NCBI RefSeq assembly: GCF_017976235.1 | Contig: NZ_JACVHC010000001.1 | Span: forward strand, 434,001-498,000 | Direction of reading: 5' to 3' | Origin: Pseudomonas anatoliensis | GTDB lineage: Bacteria > Pseudomonadota > Gammaproteobacteria > Pseudomonadales > Pseudomonadaceae | DNA length: 64,000 bases | Shown here: in pieces, positions 51,247-60,014 of the stretch | Layout of the letters: every line of letters begins with the position of its first letter | How positions within the stretch are numbered: the first letter of the stretch is position 1 | Program-made: the position numbers and the translations under genes | The notes under the pieces: generated by a model | The model's input: only the letters and a program-made list of their open reading frames with translations | What the model was told of the DNA's origin: nothing | Databases searched by the model: none

Positions 51247-52107
51247 GTGCTTCACCGCCAACTCCACCAGATGATCCTCAACCTCCTGCGGCTTGAGCAC
51301 CAGCACATCACTCTCCAGCGCATCCAGTATCACTTCAGCCGTATTCCCGATCAACGCCCCTGACAATCCGGAACGCGCGACGGTGCCAATCACCGTGACG
51401 GCCGCTTGCAGCTTGTGGGCTATAAACGGAATCAACACATCCGCCGGACCCTCCTCGATATGCAGGTGCGCGTCATCAACGTCGAATTCGGCCTGAAACG
51501 CCCGGCACTGCTCGCGATATCGCGCTTCTATGGTTTCGCTGAGCTGCATCGTCGGGTCGGCCGACGACAGCATTGGCGACGGGTGGGCGCTGATCACGTG
51601 CAGATGCGCCTTGGCCAGGCTGGCAATGTCATAGCCGTGATCGATGATTGTGGTGTGCAGATGCCGATGCTCCCCATCGGTATTGCCTACGTCGATCGCC
51701 GCCAGAATCACCTTGTCCTTCCACGAAGTTGAGGTTTTCACCAAGAGCACCGGGGTAGGGCAGTGACGCAGCAGTTTCCAGTCGGCGGGCGTCAGCAGCG
51801 CTTTTTTCAACGAGCTGTCGGGAAAATGCTGTTTGATCACCAACCCGCAACCTTCTGCTTGCTGCACATCGATGATGGTTTCGTGCAGGCTCTCGTTCCA
51901 CGCCTGTTCGGTGGTCACGCTGTAACCGTCCGCCAGCAGCGCGGTTTTGAGCACGCCGAGCATGCCGGCATGATCATGCTTCTTGTCGCACACCAGCAGG
52001 TGCAGATGGGCCTGGGTCACGCCAGCGATCAGTTTGGCGCGCTTGAGCGCCAGGCTTTCCGAATGTTCGGGTTCGATGACCACCAGAATGCTGCGAATGG
52101 CTTGCAT
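51244..52107 (-). CDS. Universal stress protein, two-domain UspE-like
   Basis: A 287-residue cytosolic protein of two UspA domains. Domain 1 starts MQAIRSILVVIEPEHSESLA; domain 2 starts KVILAAIDVGNTDGEHRHLH. The C-terminal nucleotide-site pattern is GTVARSGLSGALIGNTAEVI followed by LDALESDVLVLKP. The start ATG 52107 follows a GGAGACTCCGCTC stretch on the minus strand. About 70 bp upstream lies a perfect Anr/FNR box with a TATAGT -10 element 31 bp beyond its centre, so the gene is probably switched on by low oxygen, as known for several Pseudomonas usp genes. Confidence 0.88.
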   Translation of the reverse strand: MQAIRSILVVIEPEHSESLALKRAKLIAGVTQAHLHLLVCDKKHDHAGMLGVLKTALLADGYSVTTEQAWNESLHETIIDVQQAEGCGLVIKQHFPDSSLKKALLTPADWKLLRHCPTPVLLVKTSTSWKDKVILAAIDVGNTDGEHRHLHTTIIDHGYDIASLAKAHLHVISAHPSPMLSSADPTMQLSETIEARYREQCRAFQAEFDVDDAHLHIEEGPADVLIPFIAHKLQAAVTVIGTVARSGLSGALIGNTAEVILDALESDVLVLKPQEVEDHLVELAVKH

Positions 52108-52176
52108 GAGCGGAGTCTCCAGCAAAGAAAAGGCACGGCGTTGCACAACTATAGTTGCTGCTTGAACACCTGCGAC

Positions 52177-52190
52177 TTGATGCATATCAA
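52177..52190. promoter_or_regulatory. Anr/FNR box between the usp and miaE genes
   Basis: TTGATGCATATCAA is a perfect match to the FNR/Anr consensus TTGAT-N4-ATCAA. For the leftward usp gene the centre lies 31 bp before a TATAGT -10 element (52152-52157), close to a class II activator position of about -41.5. The rightward miaE start is 77 bp away. Confidence 0.8.
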
Positions 52191-52266
52191 CGCCAGCCGC
52201 TGGTGGTCTGCCCGCAGGCCGGTATAATCGGCGCCCTTCGCTCGAACACCTTTTGCCGTGAGCCCC

Positions 52267-52875
52267 ATGATCCTTCCCGAAATCCACGAATTCCTTGGCT
52301 GCCGCACTCCCGACGCCTGGGTCCAGGCCGCACTGGCCGATCAGGAAACCCTGCTGATTGACCACAAGAACTGCGAGTTCAAGGCTGCCAGCACCGCGCT
52401 GAGCCTGATAGCCAAGTACCATTCCCACGTCGACCTCATCAACATGATGTCGCGTCTGGCCCGGGAAGAGCTGGTGCATCACGAACAAGTCATGCGCCTG
52501 ATGAAACGCCGCAAGATCGAATTGCGCCAGCTCCACGCCGGTCGCTACGCCTCGAGCCTGCGCAAAGTGGTGCGCAGCCACGAGCCGGTGAAGCTGGTGG
52601 ATACGCTGGTGGTCGGCGCGTTTATCGAAGCGCGCAGTTGCGAGCGTTTCGAAGCACTGGTGCCGCATTTGGACGAAGAACTCGGCAAGTTCTACTTTGG
52701 TTTGTTGAAAAGCGAGGCACGGCATTTTCAGGGTTATCTGAAACTGGCTTATCAATATGGTGAGGCGAAGGATGTTGCGCAGGTGATCGAAAGAGTCCGC
52801 GCCGCCGAGCAGGAGTTGATCGAATCGCCGGATACGGAATTCCGCTTTCACAGTGGCGTGCCTGCCGCTGTATAA
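52267..52875 (+). CDS. miaE: tRNA-(ms2io6A37) hydroxylase
   Basis: A 202-residue ferritin-like diiron monooxygenase that hydroxylates the isopentenyl group of ms2i6A37 in tRNA, using oxygen. Blocks: LIDHKNCEFKAASTALSLIA, LAREELVHHEQVMRLMKRRK, VVGAFIEARSCERFEALVPH and GLLKSEARHFQGYLKLAY; the Glu and His residues in these helices are the iron ligands. Start ATG 52267 (MILPEIHEFLG); the GTG nine bases upstream is possible. A shared Anr box upstream is notable because the enzyme needs oxygen. Confidence 0.93.
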   Translation: MILPEIHEFLGCRTPDAWVQAALADQETLLIDHKNCEFKAASTALSLIAKYHSHVDLINMMSRLAREELVHHEQVMRLMKRRKIELRQLHAGRYASSLRKVVRSHEPVKLVDTLVVGAFIEARSCERFEALVPHLDEELGKFYFGLLKSEARHFQGYLKLAYQYGEAKDVAQVIERVRAAEQELIESPDTEFRFHSGVPAAV

Positions 52876-52892
52876 CCTTGTGAAACCGTCTA

Positions 52893-52980
52893 TGTAGGAG
52901 CTGCCGAAGGCTGCGATCTTTTGATCTTGCTTCTAAAATCAAAATCAAAAGATCGCAGCCTTCGGCAGCTCCTACAGGGG
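52893..52980. repeat. R-type palindromic repeat, inverted pair
   Basis: Facing arms ATGTAGGAGCTGCCGAAGGC and complement with core GCGATCTTTTGATCTT and spacer GCTTCTAAAATCAAAATC. It lies 18 bp after the miaE stop. Confidence 0.88.
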
Positions 52981-53053
52981 GTTGCATTTCAAATGCAGGC
53001 GGCGATGTTGTTTCGTGATTGTTAAAAACTCTTAAGAGTATGAAACATCACCG

Positions 53054-53079
53054 AAAACCGGCCCCCGCGGCCGGTTTTT
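53054..53079 (+). terminator. Rho-independent terminator
   Basis: AAAACCGGCC (53054-53063), loop CCCGC, GGCCGGTTTT (53069-53078) then T and G. It ends the miaE side and lies 70 bp before the response regulator gene; being A/T flanked it could work on both strands. Confidence 0.85.
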
Positions 53080-53148
53080 GCTGCCTGGGATAAACGTCTC
53101 GCCCCTGATTGCCGCCATAATGCCGCCCACTTCACAGATGGTTGGCAG

Positions 53149-53865
53149 ATGGTCGTTATGGATAACCTGGGTTTTGGCAAAGTCCTGTTGGTGGAAGACG
53201 ATGAGCGCCTCGCCACACTGATCGCACACTTCCTCGAACAACATGGCTACGAGGTGCGCACGGTGCATCGCGGTGATCTCGCCGTGGCGGCTTTTCTGGC
53301 GTTCAGGCCCAAAGTCGTGGTGCTCGACCTGATGCTGCCGGGGCAGAGCGGTCTGCACGTGTGCCGGGAAATCCGCAGTGTGTCGGACACGCCGATTGTC
53401 ATTCTGACGGCCAAAGAAGACGACCTCGATCATATTCTGGGCCTGGAGTCCGGTGCTGATGACTACGTGATCAAGCCGATCAAACCGCCGGTGTTGCTGG
53501 CTCGATTGCGCGCCTTGCAGCGCCGGCAGGTGCCGGACAGCGGCGTGGTGCATTTCCTTGAATTCGGTCAGTTGAGCATTGATCGCAGTTGCCGCGAAGT
53601 GCGCCTGGGGGGCGAGATCATCGAAATGACTACCATGGAGTTCGAGCTGCTGTGGCTGCTGGCCAGTGCCGCCGGCAATACGCTGTCGCGCGATGACATC
53701 CTCAATCGCATGCGCGGCATTGCCTTCGATGGGCTCAATCGCAGCGTCGACGTGTACATCAGCAAGTTGCGCAACAAGCTCAAGGACAACCCTCGCGAAC
53801 CGGTGTGCATCAAGACAGTGTGGGGCAAGGGATATCTGTTCAATCCGTTTGCGTGGGAGTTGTAG
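53149..53865 (+). CDS. OmpR-family response regulator (RstA-like)
   Basis: A 238-residue two-component regulator. Receiver domain: acidic pair in KVLLVEDDERLA, phospho-acceptor Asp60 in VVVLDLMLPGQSG, the Thr/Ser in PIVILTAKEDD and the Lys in DDYVIKPI. The OmpR winged-helix effector domain follows (MTTMEFELLWLLASAAGNTL, RSVDVYISKLRNKLKDNPRE, KTVWGKGYLFNPF). ATG 53149 is used; ATG 53158 is an alternative. The kinase gene begins right after the stop, so they are one operon. The signal is unknown. Confidence 0.9.
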   Translation: MVVMDNLGFGKVLLVEDDERLATLIAHFLEQHGYEVRTVHRGDLAVAAFLAFRPKVVVLDLMLPGQSGLHVCREIRSVSDTPIVILTAKEDDLDHILGLESGADDYVIKPIKPPVLLARLRALQRRQVPDSGVVHFLEFGQLSIDRSCREVRLGGEIIEMTTMEFELLWLLASAAGNTLSRDDILNRMRGIAFDGLNRSVDVYISKLRNKLKDNPREPVCIKTVWGKGYLFNPFAWEL

Positions 53866-55152
53866 ATGCTGCGGTTATTCCTCGGGCTGTTTCTGGTGAT
53901 GACGGTCGGTCTGGTGCTGGCGTTGCAGACGGTCGAACACACCTTCAACGCGTTGCTCGACAACCAGATGCAGGCCTACAACCGCGAGGCGGTGCGCGGT
54001 CAGGCGTGGTCGTTGGTAGATCATTTGCGCGGGCGGCAGGGCGCCGATCGTGAGCAGCGACTGGAGAGCTTACGGCCGCATTACGGTCTTACACTGAAAC
54101 TGGTCGAAGCCGATCAACTGGCCCTGACGCCAGAGGAAAAAGCCCAATTGGCGCAGGATGTGCTGGTGATCCGCGACAACTACACCCAGTTCATCAGCAA
54201 CATAGACGGCGGTTCGCAGGTGCTCAGCATCAAGCTGCCGCCGGAACCGAGCCTGATGCCGTTCTACATCGCCGCCGCTTACGGGATGCTGGCGGTGTTG
54301 ATCGGTATCGTCCTGTTTTTCTGGGTGCGCCCGCACTGGCGTGACCTGGAGAAGCTGCGTCTGGCGGCAGAGCGCTTTGGCGACAACGATCTGTCGGCGC
54401 GCATTCAGTTGTCCAAACGCTCGAACATCCGCGACCTGGCCGAGCACTTCAACTTGATGGCGGCGCGCATCGAAGGCTTGATCGCCAATCAGCGTGAACT
54501 GACCAACGCCGTCTCCCATGAGCTGCGCACACCGATTGCGCGGCTGTCGTTCGAACTCGACCAGCTCAAGCAGTTGCCGGACGCCAGTCAGAACCGCGAA
54601 CTGATTGCCGACATGTACGCCGACCTTGGCGAGCTGGAGGAAATGGTTTCGGAACTGCTCACCTACGCCAGCCTTGAAAGGGGTGCGACGGTCATCAAGC
54701 GCGAGAACATTCAAGCGGCCAATTGGCTCGACAGCGTCGTCGGCAGCGTGGCGCTGGAGGCGGAAGCGGCGGGGGTGCAGTTGTTGATTGGTGAGTGCCG
54801 GCTCGACACGGTGCGCATCGAACCGCGCTTCATGGCGCGGGCGGTGATCAACCTGCTGCGCAATGCCATTCGCTATGCCGAGCAGCGCGTGGAAGTGACG
54901 CTGGTGCGCACCGGGGACTATTACGAAGTGCGGGTCAACGACGACGGGCCAGGCGTGCCTGTGCATGGCCGGGAGAAGATTTTCGAACCGTTCTCGCGGC
55001 TGGATGCCAGTCGCGATCGGCGTACCGGTGGTTTTGGATTGGGACTTGCGCTGGTGCGGCGGGTGTCGCAGTCCCATGGCGGTCAGGTTGAAGTCGGCGA
55101 TTCGCCATGGGGCGGAGCGTCGTTTCGGATGACGTGGGCGCATCTGGATTAA
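53866..55152 (+). CDS. Sensor histidine kinase (RstB-like)
   Basis: A 428-residue inner-membrane kinase. TM1 is residues 2-22 and TM2 about 133-154 (FYIAAAYGMLAVLIGIVLFF), bounding a periplasmic sensor of about 110 residues. A HAMP segment follows (LRLAAERFGDNDLSARIQLS). The phospho-acceptor is His218 in NAVSHELRTPIARLSFE. The ATPase has the N box (INLLRNAIRYA), G1 (VNDDGPGVP) and G2 (GGFGLGLALVRRV). The start codon directly follows the regulator's TAG. Confidence 0.91.
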   Translation: MLRLFLGLFLVMTVGLVLALQTVEHTFNALLDNQMQAYNREAVRGQAWSLVDHLRGRQGADREQRLESLRPHYGLTLKLVEADQLALTPEEKAQLAQDVLVIRDNYTQFISNIDGGSQVLSIKLPPEPSLMPFYIAAAYGMLAVLIGIVLFFWVRPHWRDLEKLRLAAERFGDNDLSARIQLSKRSNIRDLAEHFNLMAARIEGLIANQRELTNAVSHELRTPIARLSFELDQLKQLPDASQNRELIADMYADLGELEEMVSELLTYASLERGATVIKRENIQAANWLDSVVGSVALEAEAAGVQLLIGECRLDTVRIEPRFMARAVINLLRNAIRYAEQRVEVTLVRTGDYYEVRVNDDGPGVPVHGREKIFEPFSRLDASRDRRTGGFGLGLALVRRVSQSHGGQVEVGDSPWGGASFRMTWAHLD

Positions 55153-55180
55153 CGATGCTGGCCGGGGCAGACACAAAAAA

Positions 55181-55266
55181 CTGTAGGAGCTGCGGCACGC
55201 TGCGATCTTTTGATCTGGCCTTTAATACCAGGATCAAAAGATCGCAGCGTGCCGCAGCTCCTACAC
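55181..55266. repeat. R-type palindromic repeat, GCGGCACGCTG variant
   Basis: Facing arms CTGTAGGAGCTGCGGCACGC and complement, core GCGATCTTTTGATC, spacer TGGCCTTTAATACCAG. The arm variant (CGGCACGCT for CGAAGGCT) also occurs in the right arm at 540-558. It separates the kinase from the convergent GFA gene. Confidence 0.86.
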
Positions 55267-55305
55267 TTGGGTTGCGTTTGCAAATGCTCGCCAAGGATCC
55301 GTGAT

Positions 55306-55794
55306 TTATTGGGTCAGCCCGAGGCGTTCATGCCATTGGGCGATGGATTCTTCAGGGTAAAGCTCGAATTGTTGATCCTTGGGCCTGGCATCGACCTCGA
55401 CCCACGGCGCTTTCGAGCCCAGCATCAGGTGAGTGTGTTCCGGCGGCACCGGCAACGGTGTGTCGATGGCCGAAGCGAACGGGTGGATCAGCTCCGGCCA
55501 TTCCGGGCTGAACAGCCACAATCCAGTGCCGCACAGCGAACAGAAATGCCGTTCGGCGGTGCTGCGGTGAGCACGTTTTTCGCCTTCGTCTTTCATTCGT
55601 GCGTGGTAGATGCTGATGTGTTTGCGACCCCGAACCTTGAGGCTCGTGGCGTCGCCGCCGAGGTTGATCGCGTAGCCGCCACCGCCCTGGGTCTTGCGGC
55701 AGATCGAGCAATAGCAGCGTTGATAAGGGTAGGGGTGGGCACTGGTGAGGCTGAACGAAACCTCGCCGCAATGGCAGGAGCCTTCGAGGTGCAT
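55306..55794 (-). CDS. GFA-family (glutathione-dependent formaldehyde-activating-like) protein
   Basis: A 162-residue zinc-binding protein of the GFA/CENP-V family. Zinc ligands are visible: Cys7 and Cys9 in GSCHCGEVSF, the cluster CYCSICRKTQGG, and a later pair in HFCSLCGTGLW. Start ATG 55794 (MHLEGSCHCGEV); upstream in-frame codons overlap the glutaminase leader. Many members have no proven reaction, so the formaldehyde name should be read as family only. Divergent from the glutaminase gene. Confidence 0.86.
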   Translation of the reverse strand: MHLEGSCHCGEVSFSLTSAHPYPYQRCYCSICRKTQGGGGYAINLGGDATSLKVRGRKHISIYHARMKDEGEKRAHRSTAERHFCSLCGTGLWLFSPEWPELIHPFASAIDTPLPVPPEHTHLMLGSKAPWVEVDARPKDQQFELYPEESIAQWHERLGLTQ

Positions 55795-55933
55795 GGGTGC
55801 TCTCCGATAGCAGGGTTGAACGCTTGAGCCTAGATCATTGTGCCGGGTGCCTGCCGGTGTGATTCGACGCGCGCCCGCAGCGTCTAGCCCCTGTGTCCCC
55901 GCAATCCCATGGGGCGAGACTTCGGAACCCGGC

Positions 55934-56842
55934 ATGCAAGCGCTGTTGAACGAGATCCTTGACGCTGTCCGGCCACTGATCGGGCAGGGCAAGGTGGCTG
56001 ACTATATTCCCGCCCTCGGCACCGTGCCGGCCAATCAATTGGGCATCGCCGTCTACGGCAATGATGGCGAGATGTACTGCGCTGGCGACGCCGAAACGGC
56101 GTTTTCGGTGCAGAGTATTTCCAAGGTGTTCAGCCTGGTGCAGGCCATCGATCATTCCGGCGAAGCGATCTGGGAACGCCTTGGCCATGAGCCGTCCGGT
56201 CAGCCGTTTAACTCGCTGGTGCAGCTGGAATTCGAGCGCGGGCGCCCACGCAACCCGTTCATCAACGCTGGCGCGCTGGTGATCTGCGACATCAACCAGT
56301 CGCGTTTCGCCGCACCGACCCTGTCGATGCGTGACTTCGTCCGGCGCCTGTCGGGCAACCCGCAGATCATGATCGACGGCAAAGTCGCCGACTCCGAATA
56401 TCAGCACCGCGCGCGCAATGCGGCGATGGCTTACCTGATGCAGTCCTTCGGCAACTTCCACAATGACGTCGAAGCGGTGCTGCGCAGTTACTTCAGCCAC
56501 TGCGCCCTGCGCATGAACTGCATCGATCTGGCCCGGGCGTTCTGCTTCCTGGCCAATGACGGTTATTGCAAACACAGCGGCGAACAGATTCTGACTCGGC
56601 GCCAGACTCAGCAGGTCAACTCGATCATGGCTACCAGCGGTCTGTACGACGAGGCGGGTAACTTTGCCTATCGCGTCGGTCTGCCGGGGAAAAGCGGCGT
56701 CGGCGGCGGGATCGTCGCGGTAGTGCCGGGGCAGTTCACGGTGTGCGTATGGTCGCCCGAGCTGAATGCCGCGGGCAATTCGCTGGCGGGGATGGCGGCG
56801 CTGGAGATGCTCAGTTCGCGGATTGGCTGGTCGGTGTTTTAA
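55934..56842 (+). CDS. Glutaminase
   Basis: A 302-residue glutaminase of the beta-lactamase-like GlsA/YbaS/YneH type, converting glutamine to glutamate and ammonia. The active SxxK is Ser61-Ile-Ser-Lys64 in [15 protein letters not shown]. Other blocks: [58 protein letters not shown] and [14 protein letters not shown]. The ATG at 55934 ([15 protein letters not shown]) fits the family length; longer readings enter the GFA promoter. Confidence 0.92.
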   Translation: MQALLNEILDAVRPLIGQGKVADYIPALGTVPANQLGIAVYGNDGEMYCAGDAETAFSVQSISKVFSLVQAIDHSGEAIWERLGHEPSGQPFNSLVQLEFERGRPRNPFINAGALVICDINQSRFAAPTLSMRDFVRRLSGNPQIMIDGKVADSEYQHRARNAAMAYLMQSFGNFHNDVEAVLRSYFSHCALRMNCIDLARAFCFLANDGYCKHSGEQILTRRQTQQVNSIMATSGLYDEAGNFAYRVGLPGKSGVGGGIVAVVPGQFTVCVWSPELNAAGNSLAGMAALEMLSSRIGWSVF

Positions 56843-56869
56843 CCCTATAGCACGAACGCTGAAAAAACC

Positions 56870-56962
56870 TGTGGGAGCTGGCTTGCCAGCGACGGCGGCG
56901 TATCAGGCAACATCAATTTTGAATGTGCCGGCCTCATCGCTGGCAAGTCAGCTCCCACAGGG
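56870..56962. repeat. REP inverted pair
   Basis: TGTGGGAGCTGGCTTGCCAG and the facing ATCGCTGGCAAGTCAGCTCC lie 28 bp after the glutaminase stop, with spacer GGCGGCGTATCAGGCAACAT. No gene lies in the 200-bp gap before the next ORF. Confidence 0.85.
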
Positions 56963-57043
56963 TTGGTCATGTTTGCGGAAGGTGTATTTCAGCGAAGAAT
57001 CCTATACATTTTCCGGCCGCCCTCTGCATGGTGAATCCGCTTC

Positions 57044-58546
57044 ATGTCTCTTGCGCTCGAACGTCTAGTCGCTGGCACGCCGATCCCTTTCGCTGGTAAC
57101 CGCGTCACTGTGGTCAGCCCCGAACTGGCTGCGCGTTTTCAGCCCGGAGACCATCTTTTGGTGGAGCAGATGAGTGGCGAGTTATTGCTGATTCCGGTCG
57201 TGGATCAACAAGCGGCCTCGGTTGCGATCGAGCGCGCCGCTGCGGCGTTTAGCGCATTGTCGGCGGTGTCGGACGAGGCGATCAGCCAATTCTTCGATCT
57301 GTTCGCGCAACGTCTGCAAACCGCCGAATGCTGGGCGCAGATCGAAGCCGCCAACCTCACCGATATCGAGCGCGCCAAGGCTCGCGGACGTTCCACTACA
57401 CGGCTGCTCGCCGATGAGCGCATGCGCCGCGACATGATTGCCGGTCTGCGGGCCTGGCGTGATGCGCCACCGACGCGCGGCAAAGTCATCAGCAGCGTCG
57501 AGCACGACGGCTGGAAGGTCGAGCAAGTGGTTTCGCCGCTGGGCATTGTCGCGTTTGTCTTCGAAGGTCGCCCGAATGTATTCGCCGATGCCGCCGGTGT
57601 ACTGCGCACCGGCAATACAGCGGTGCTGCGCATTGGCAGCGATGCGTTGGGCACGGCGCAAGCCATCGTCACTCACGCGTTGAACCCGGCGCTGGCAGCG
57701 GCGGGTCTTCCGGCGGGCGCCGTGTCGTTGGTCGAGAGCGTCAATCACGCGGCCGGTTGGGCGATGTTTGCCGATCGGCGCCTGTCGCTGGCGGTGGCTC
57801 GCGGATCGGGGCGTGCGGTCAGTCAGTTGGGCAGCATTGCGCAGCAGGCGGGGACTGCGGTCAGCCTGCATGGCACCGGTGGCGCGTGGTTGATTGCCGA
57901 TCGAGACGCTGACGCTCAGCGCTTCGCGGCAGTGGTGCGCAACTCGCTGGATCGCAAGGTCTGCAACACCCTGAATGTCTGCCTGATTCAGCGCGAACGT
58001 GCTGCTGAACTGGTGCCGCTGTTCCTTGATGCGTTACAACAGGCCGGCACCGCACGCGGGCAGGGCTGCAAGTTGCACATCGTCGAAGGCAGTGAAAATT
58101 GCCTGCCGACTGAATGGCAGAGCGCGACGGTGCAGGTTTATCGCGCCGAGGGTTATCAGACTGAAGCGCTGGCCGAACCACTGGCGGAATCCGCGTTGGG
58201 CCGCGAGTGGGAATGGGAGGAAACGCCGGAAGTCAGCCTGATGATCGTTGAAGATCTGGATCAGGCGATTGCGCTGTTCAACCGTTATAGCCCGCAATTC
58301 ACCGTGTCGCTGATCAGCGAAAGTGCGCAGGTTCAGGAGCGTTTTTACAACGCAGTCAATGCGCCGTTCGTGGGCAACGGCATCACCCGTTGGGTCGATG
58401 GCCAGTACGCGCTGAACAAGCCGGAGCTGGGGCTTTCGAACTGGGAGAGCGGACGCTTGTTTGCGCGCAGTGCGATTCTTTCGGGGGATGGCGTATTTAC
58501 TGTCCGCAGTCGCATGACTCAAACAAACCTCACCGTAAAACGCTGA
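57044..58546 (+). CDS. ProA-like aldehyde dehydrogenase superfamily protein
   Basis: A 500-residue protein resembling glutamate-5-semialdehyde dehydrogenase (ProA). ProA-like blocks are PLGIVAFVFEGRPNVFADAA, LRTGNTAVLRIGSDA and the catalytic Cys in SLDRKVCNTLNVCLIQR, with a C-terminal FVGNGITRWVDGQYALNKPE. It is longer than usual ProA (about 420 residues): the first 60 residues (SPELAARFQPGDHLLVEQMS) form an additional small domain. It does not neighbour proB, so it may act on another semialdehyde. Cofactor and substrate are unproven. RBS weak; ATG 57044 taken as start. Confidence 0.8.
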   Translation: MSLALERLVAGTPIPFAGNRVTVVSPELAARFQPGDHLLVEQMSGELLLIPVVDQQAASVAIERAAAAFSALSAVSDEAISQFFDLFAQRLQTAECWAQIEAANLTDIERAKARGRSTTRLLADERMRRDMIAGLRAWRDAPPTRGKVISSVEHDGWKVEQVVSPLGIVAFVFEGRPNVFADAAGVLRTGNTAVLRIGSDALGTAQAIVTHALNPALAAAGLPAGAVSLVESVNHAAGWAMFADRRLSLAVARGSGRAVSQLGSIAQQAGTAVSLHGTGGAWLIADRDADAQRFAAVVRNSLDRKVCNTLNVCLIQRERAAELVPLFLDALQQAGTARGQGCKLHIVEGSENCLPTEWQSATVQVYRAEGYQTEALAEPLAESALGREWEWEETPEVSLMIVEDLDQAIALFNRYSPQFTVSLISESAQVQERFYNAVNAPFVGNGITRWVDGQYALNKPELGLSNWESGRLFARSAILSGDGVFTVRSRMTQTNLTVKR

Positions 58547-58554
58547 GTACCTTG

Positions 58555-58658
58555 TGTAGGAGCTGCCGCAAGCTGCGATCTTTTGATTTTGGTTTTTTAG
58601 AAGCAAGATCAAAAGATCGTCCGATCGCGGCCCGAGCCTTCGGCAGCTCCTACAGGGG
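58555..58658. repeat. R-type palindrome with an insertion in the right arm
   Basis: The left arm is normal (TGTAGGAGCTGCCGCAAGCT) but the right arm reads GATCGTCCGATCGCGGCCCGAG where the usual form has GATCGCAG, adding about 16 bases. The same kind of insertion (GTCCTTTGCGGCCCGAG) is found in the copy at 60895. Confidence 0.85.
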
Positions 58659-58711
58659 TGAGCTGTTCATTGTGTAGATCGCACGTGTGGCGAGGGAATT
58701 TTGTTGTCTGT

Positions 58712-59365
58712 TCAGGCAGCGGCTTTTGCTTGAACTGCGCAAACTGCCGGTTGCTCGGCCAGCGGTACAAAGGTGCGGCGGTCCGAGGACAACGCATCAA
58801 TCGAGCCAGTCTCGATGTCGTACACCCAGCCATGCAAATTCAGCAGGCCTTTCTCCTGCGCCAGGCGCACGCTCGGATGGGTCTGGATATTCGCCAGTTG
58901 CGCGATCACGTTTTCGCGCACCATCGAACTCAATTTCGCCGCGTCACTGGCATGCGGCCGCGCCTCATTCACCACTTTCGCTGACTCGGCATGCTGCAAC
59001 CAAACGCTGACGGCGGGCAGGTGATCCATGCATTTGCACTGGGCAATCGCCGTCATCGCACCGCAGTCCGAATGGCCGCAGATCACAATGTCGGTCACGC
59101 CGAGCACCGCCACGGCGTACTCCACCGTCGCCGAAACCCCACCCGGATGCGGACTGTAGGACGGCACGATATTGCCGGCGTTGCGGATCACAAACAGCTC
59201 GCCGGGTTCTTGCTGGGTCAGCAGTTCCGGCACGACACGGCTGTCGGAACAGGTGATGAACAAGGTGCCGGGCTGTTGGGTGGTCGCCAGGTGTTTGAAC
59301 AGTTCGGTGCGTTGCGGGAAGGCTTCGTTCTGGAACTTCAGGAAACCGTCGATCAGGGCTTTCAT
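58712..59365 (-). CDS. cynT: Beta-class carbonic anhydrase (CynT-like)
   Basis: A 217-residue zinc enzyme. Ligands: Cys39 with Asp41 and Arg43 ([12 protein letters not shown]), His98 and Cys101 ([12 protein letters not shown]). Further blocks: [13 protein letters not shown] and [14 protein letters not shown]. It lies 60 bp downstream of the cyanase gene in the same direction. In cyanate metabolism it restores bicarbonate, which cyanase consumes. The C-terminal tail is Ala-rich. Start ATG 59365. Confidence 0.9.
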   Translation of the reverse strand: MKALIDGFLKFQNEAFPQRTELFKHLATTQQPGTLFITCSDSRVVPELLTQQEPGELFVIRNAGNIVPSYSPHPGGVSATVEYAVAVLGVTDIVICGHSDCGAMTAIAQCKCMDHLPAVSVWLQHAESAKVVNEARPHASDAAKLSSMVRENVIAQLANIQTHPSVRLAQEKGLLNLHGWVYDIETGSIDALSSDRRTFVPLAEQPAVCAVQAKAAA

Positions 59366-59425
59366 GTGTATGTCCTCTTCAATGGAGATCGGTGGGCCCG
59401 CACGTGAGGTGCGGGCCGGGACGCA

Positions 59426-59893
59426 TCAGAACGGACGCAGGGGCAGGAATTTGCCGTCGAGGGTGACCACGGCGCGGGAGCCGCCTTCCGGGTCTTCGAC
59501 TTTTTTGATGTCCAGTTTGAAGTTGATCGCGCTGATGATGCCGTCGCCGAATTGCTCATGAACCAGGGCTTTGAGGGTGGTGCCGTAGATCTGGATCATC
59601 TCGTGGAAACGGTAGATGGTCGGGTCGGTCGGCACACCGCTGAGGCTGCCGCGCAACGGGATGATCTGCATCGCCGATACATCGTCTGCATCCAGCTCAA
59701 GTTTGTCGCCAACCACTTGGGCAGCGTTTTTCGGCAGCGGATGCTGGCCGAGCAGGGCGGCGGTGACGAAAGCCAGGCTCAGACCGGTGCCGTCGGTGAG
59801 ATCCTGCCACGACAGATTTTTGCCTGCCTTGGCGTCGAGAATGCGGGTGGTCAGGGCCAGGCTGGTGTCGTTGTAGGCGTGGGACTGTTGCAT
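59426..59893 (-). CDS. cynS: Cyanate hydratase (cyanase)
   Basis: A 155-residue enzyme that converts cyanate and bicarbonate to ammonia and carbon dioxide. The active residues of the family are Arg95, Glu98 ([12 protein letters not shown]) and Ser121 ([14 protein letters not shown]). The N-terminal five-helix DNA-binding-like part ([20 protein letters not shown]) is typical. Start ATG 59893; GGAGTGACACC lies upstream. It is the first gene of the cynS-cynT unit, divergent from cynR. No cyanate transporter gene (cynX or ABC) is seen nearby. Confidence 0.94.
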   Translation of the reverse strand: MQQSHAYNDTSLALTTRILDAKAGKNLSWQDLTDGTGLSLAFVTAALLGQHPLPKNAAQVVGDKLELDADDVSAMQIIPLRGSLSGVPTDPTIYRFHEMIQIYGTTLKALVHEQFGDGIISAINFKLDIKKVEDPEGGSRAVVTLDGKFLPLRPF

Positions 59894-59971
59894 GGTGTCA
59901 CTCCTTTCAGGGGTTGGCTTGCTGTGTGGGACTGATCTTCTGCTGATTGACCCATAGCGTCCAAGACCCAT

Positions 59972-59987
59972 ATACAATGCTTCGTAT
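59972..59987. promoter_or_regulatory. Probable CynR (LysR) operator
   Basis: ATAC-N8-GTAT (ATACAATGCTTCGTAT) is a T-N11-A type dyad in the 121-bp gap between cynS and cynR, 28 bp upstream of the cynR start and about 80 bp upstream of cynS. A CTATAG palindrome (59998-60003) overlaps the cynR leader. Confidence 0.6.
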
Positions 59988-60014
59988 AAGCCCTGCCTAT
60001 AGATGGTGTGCACG

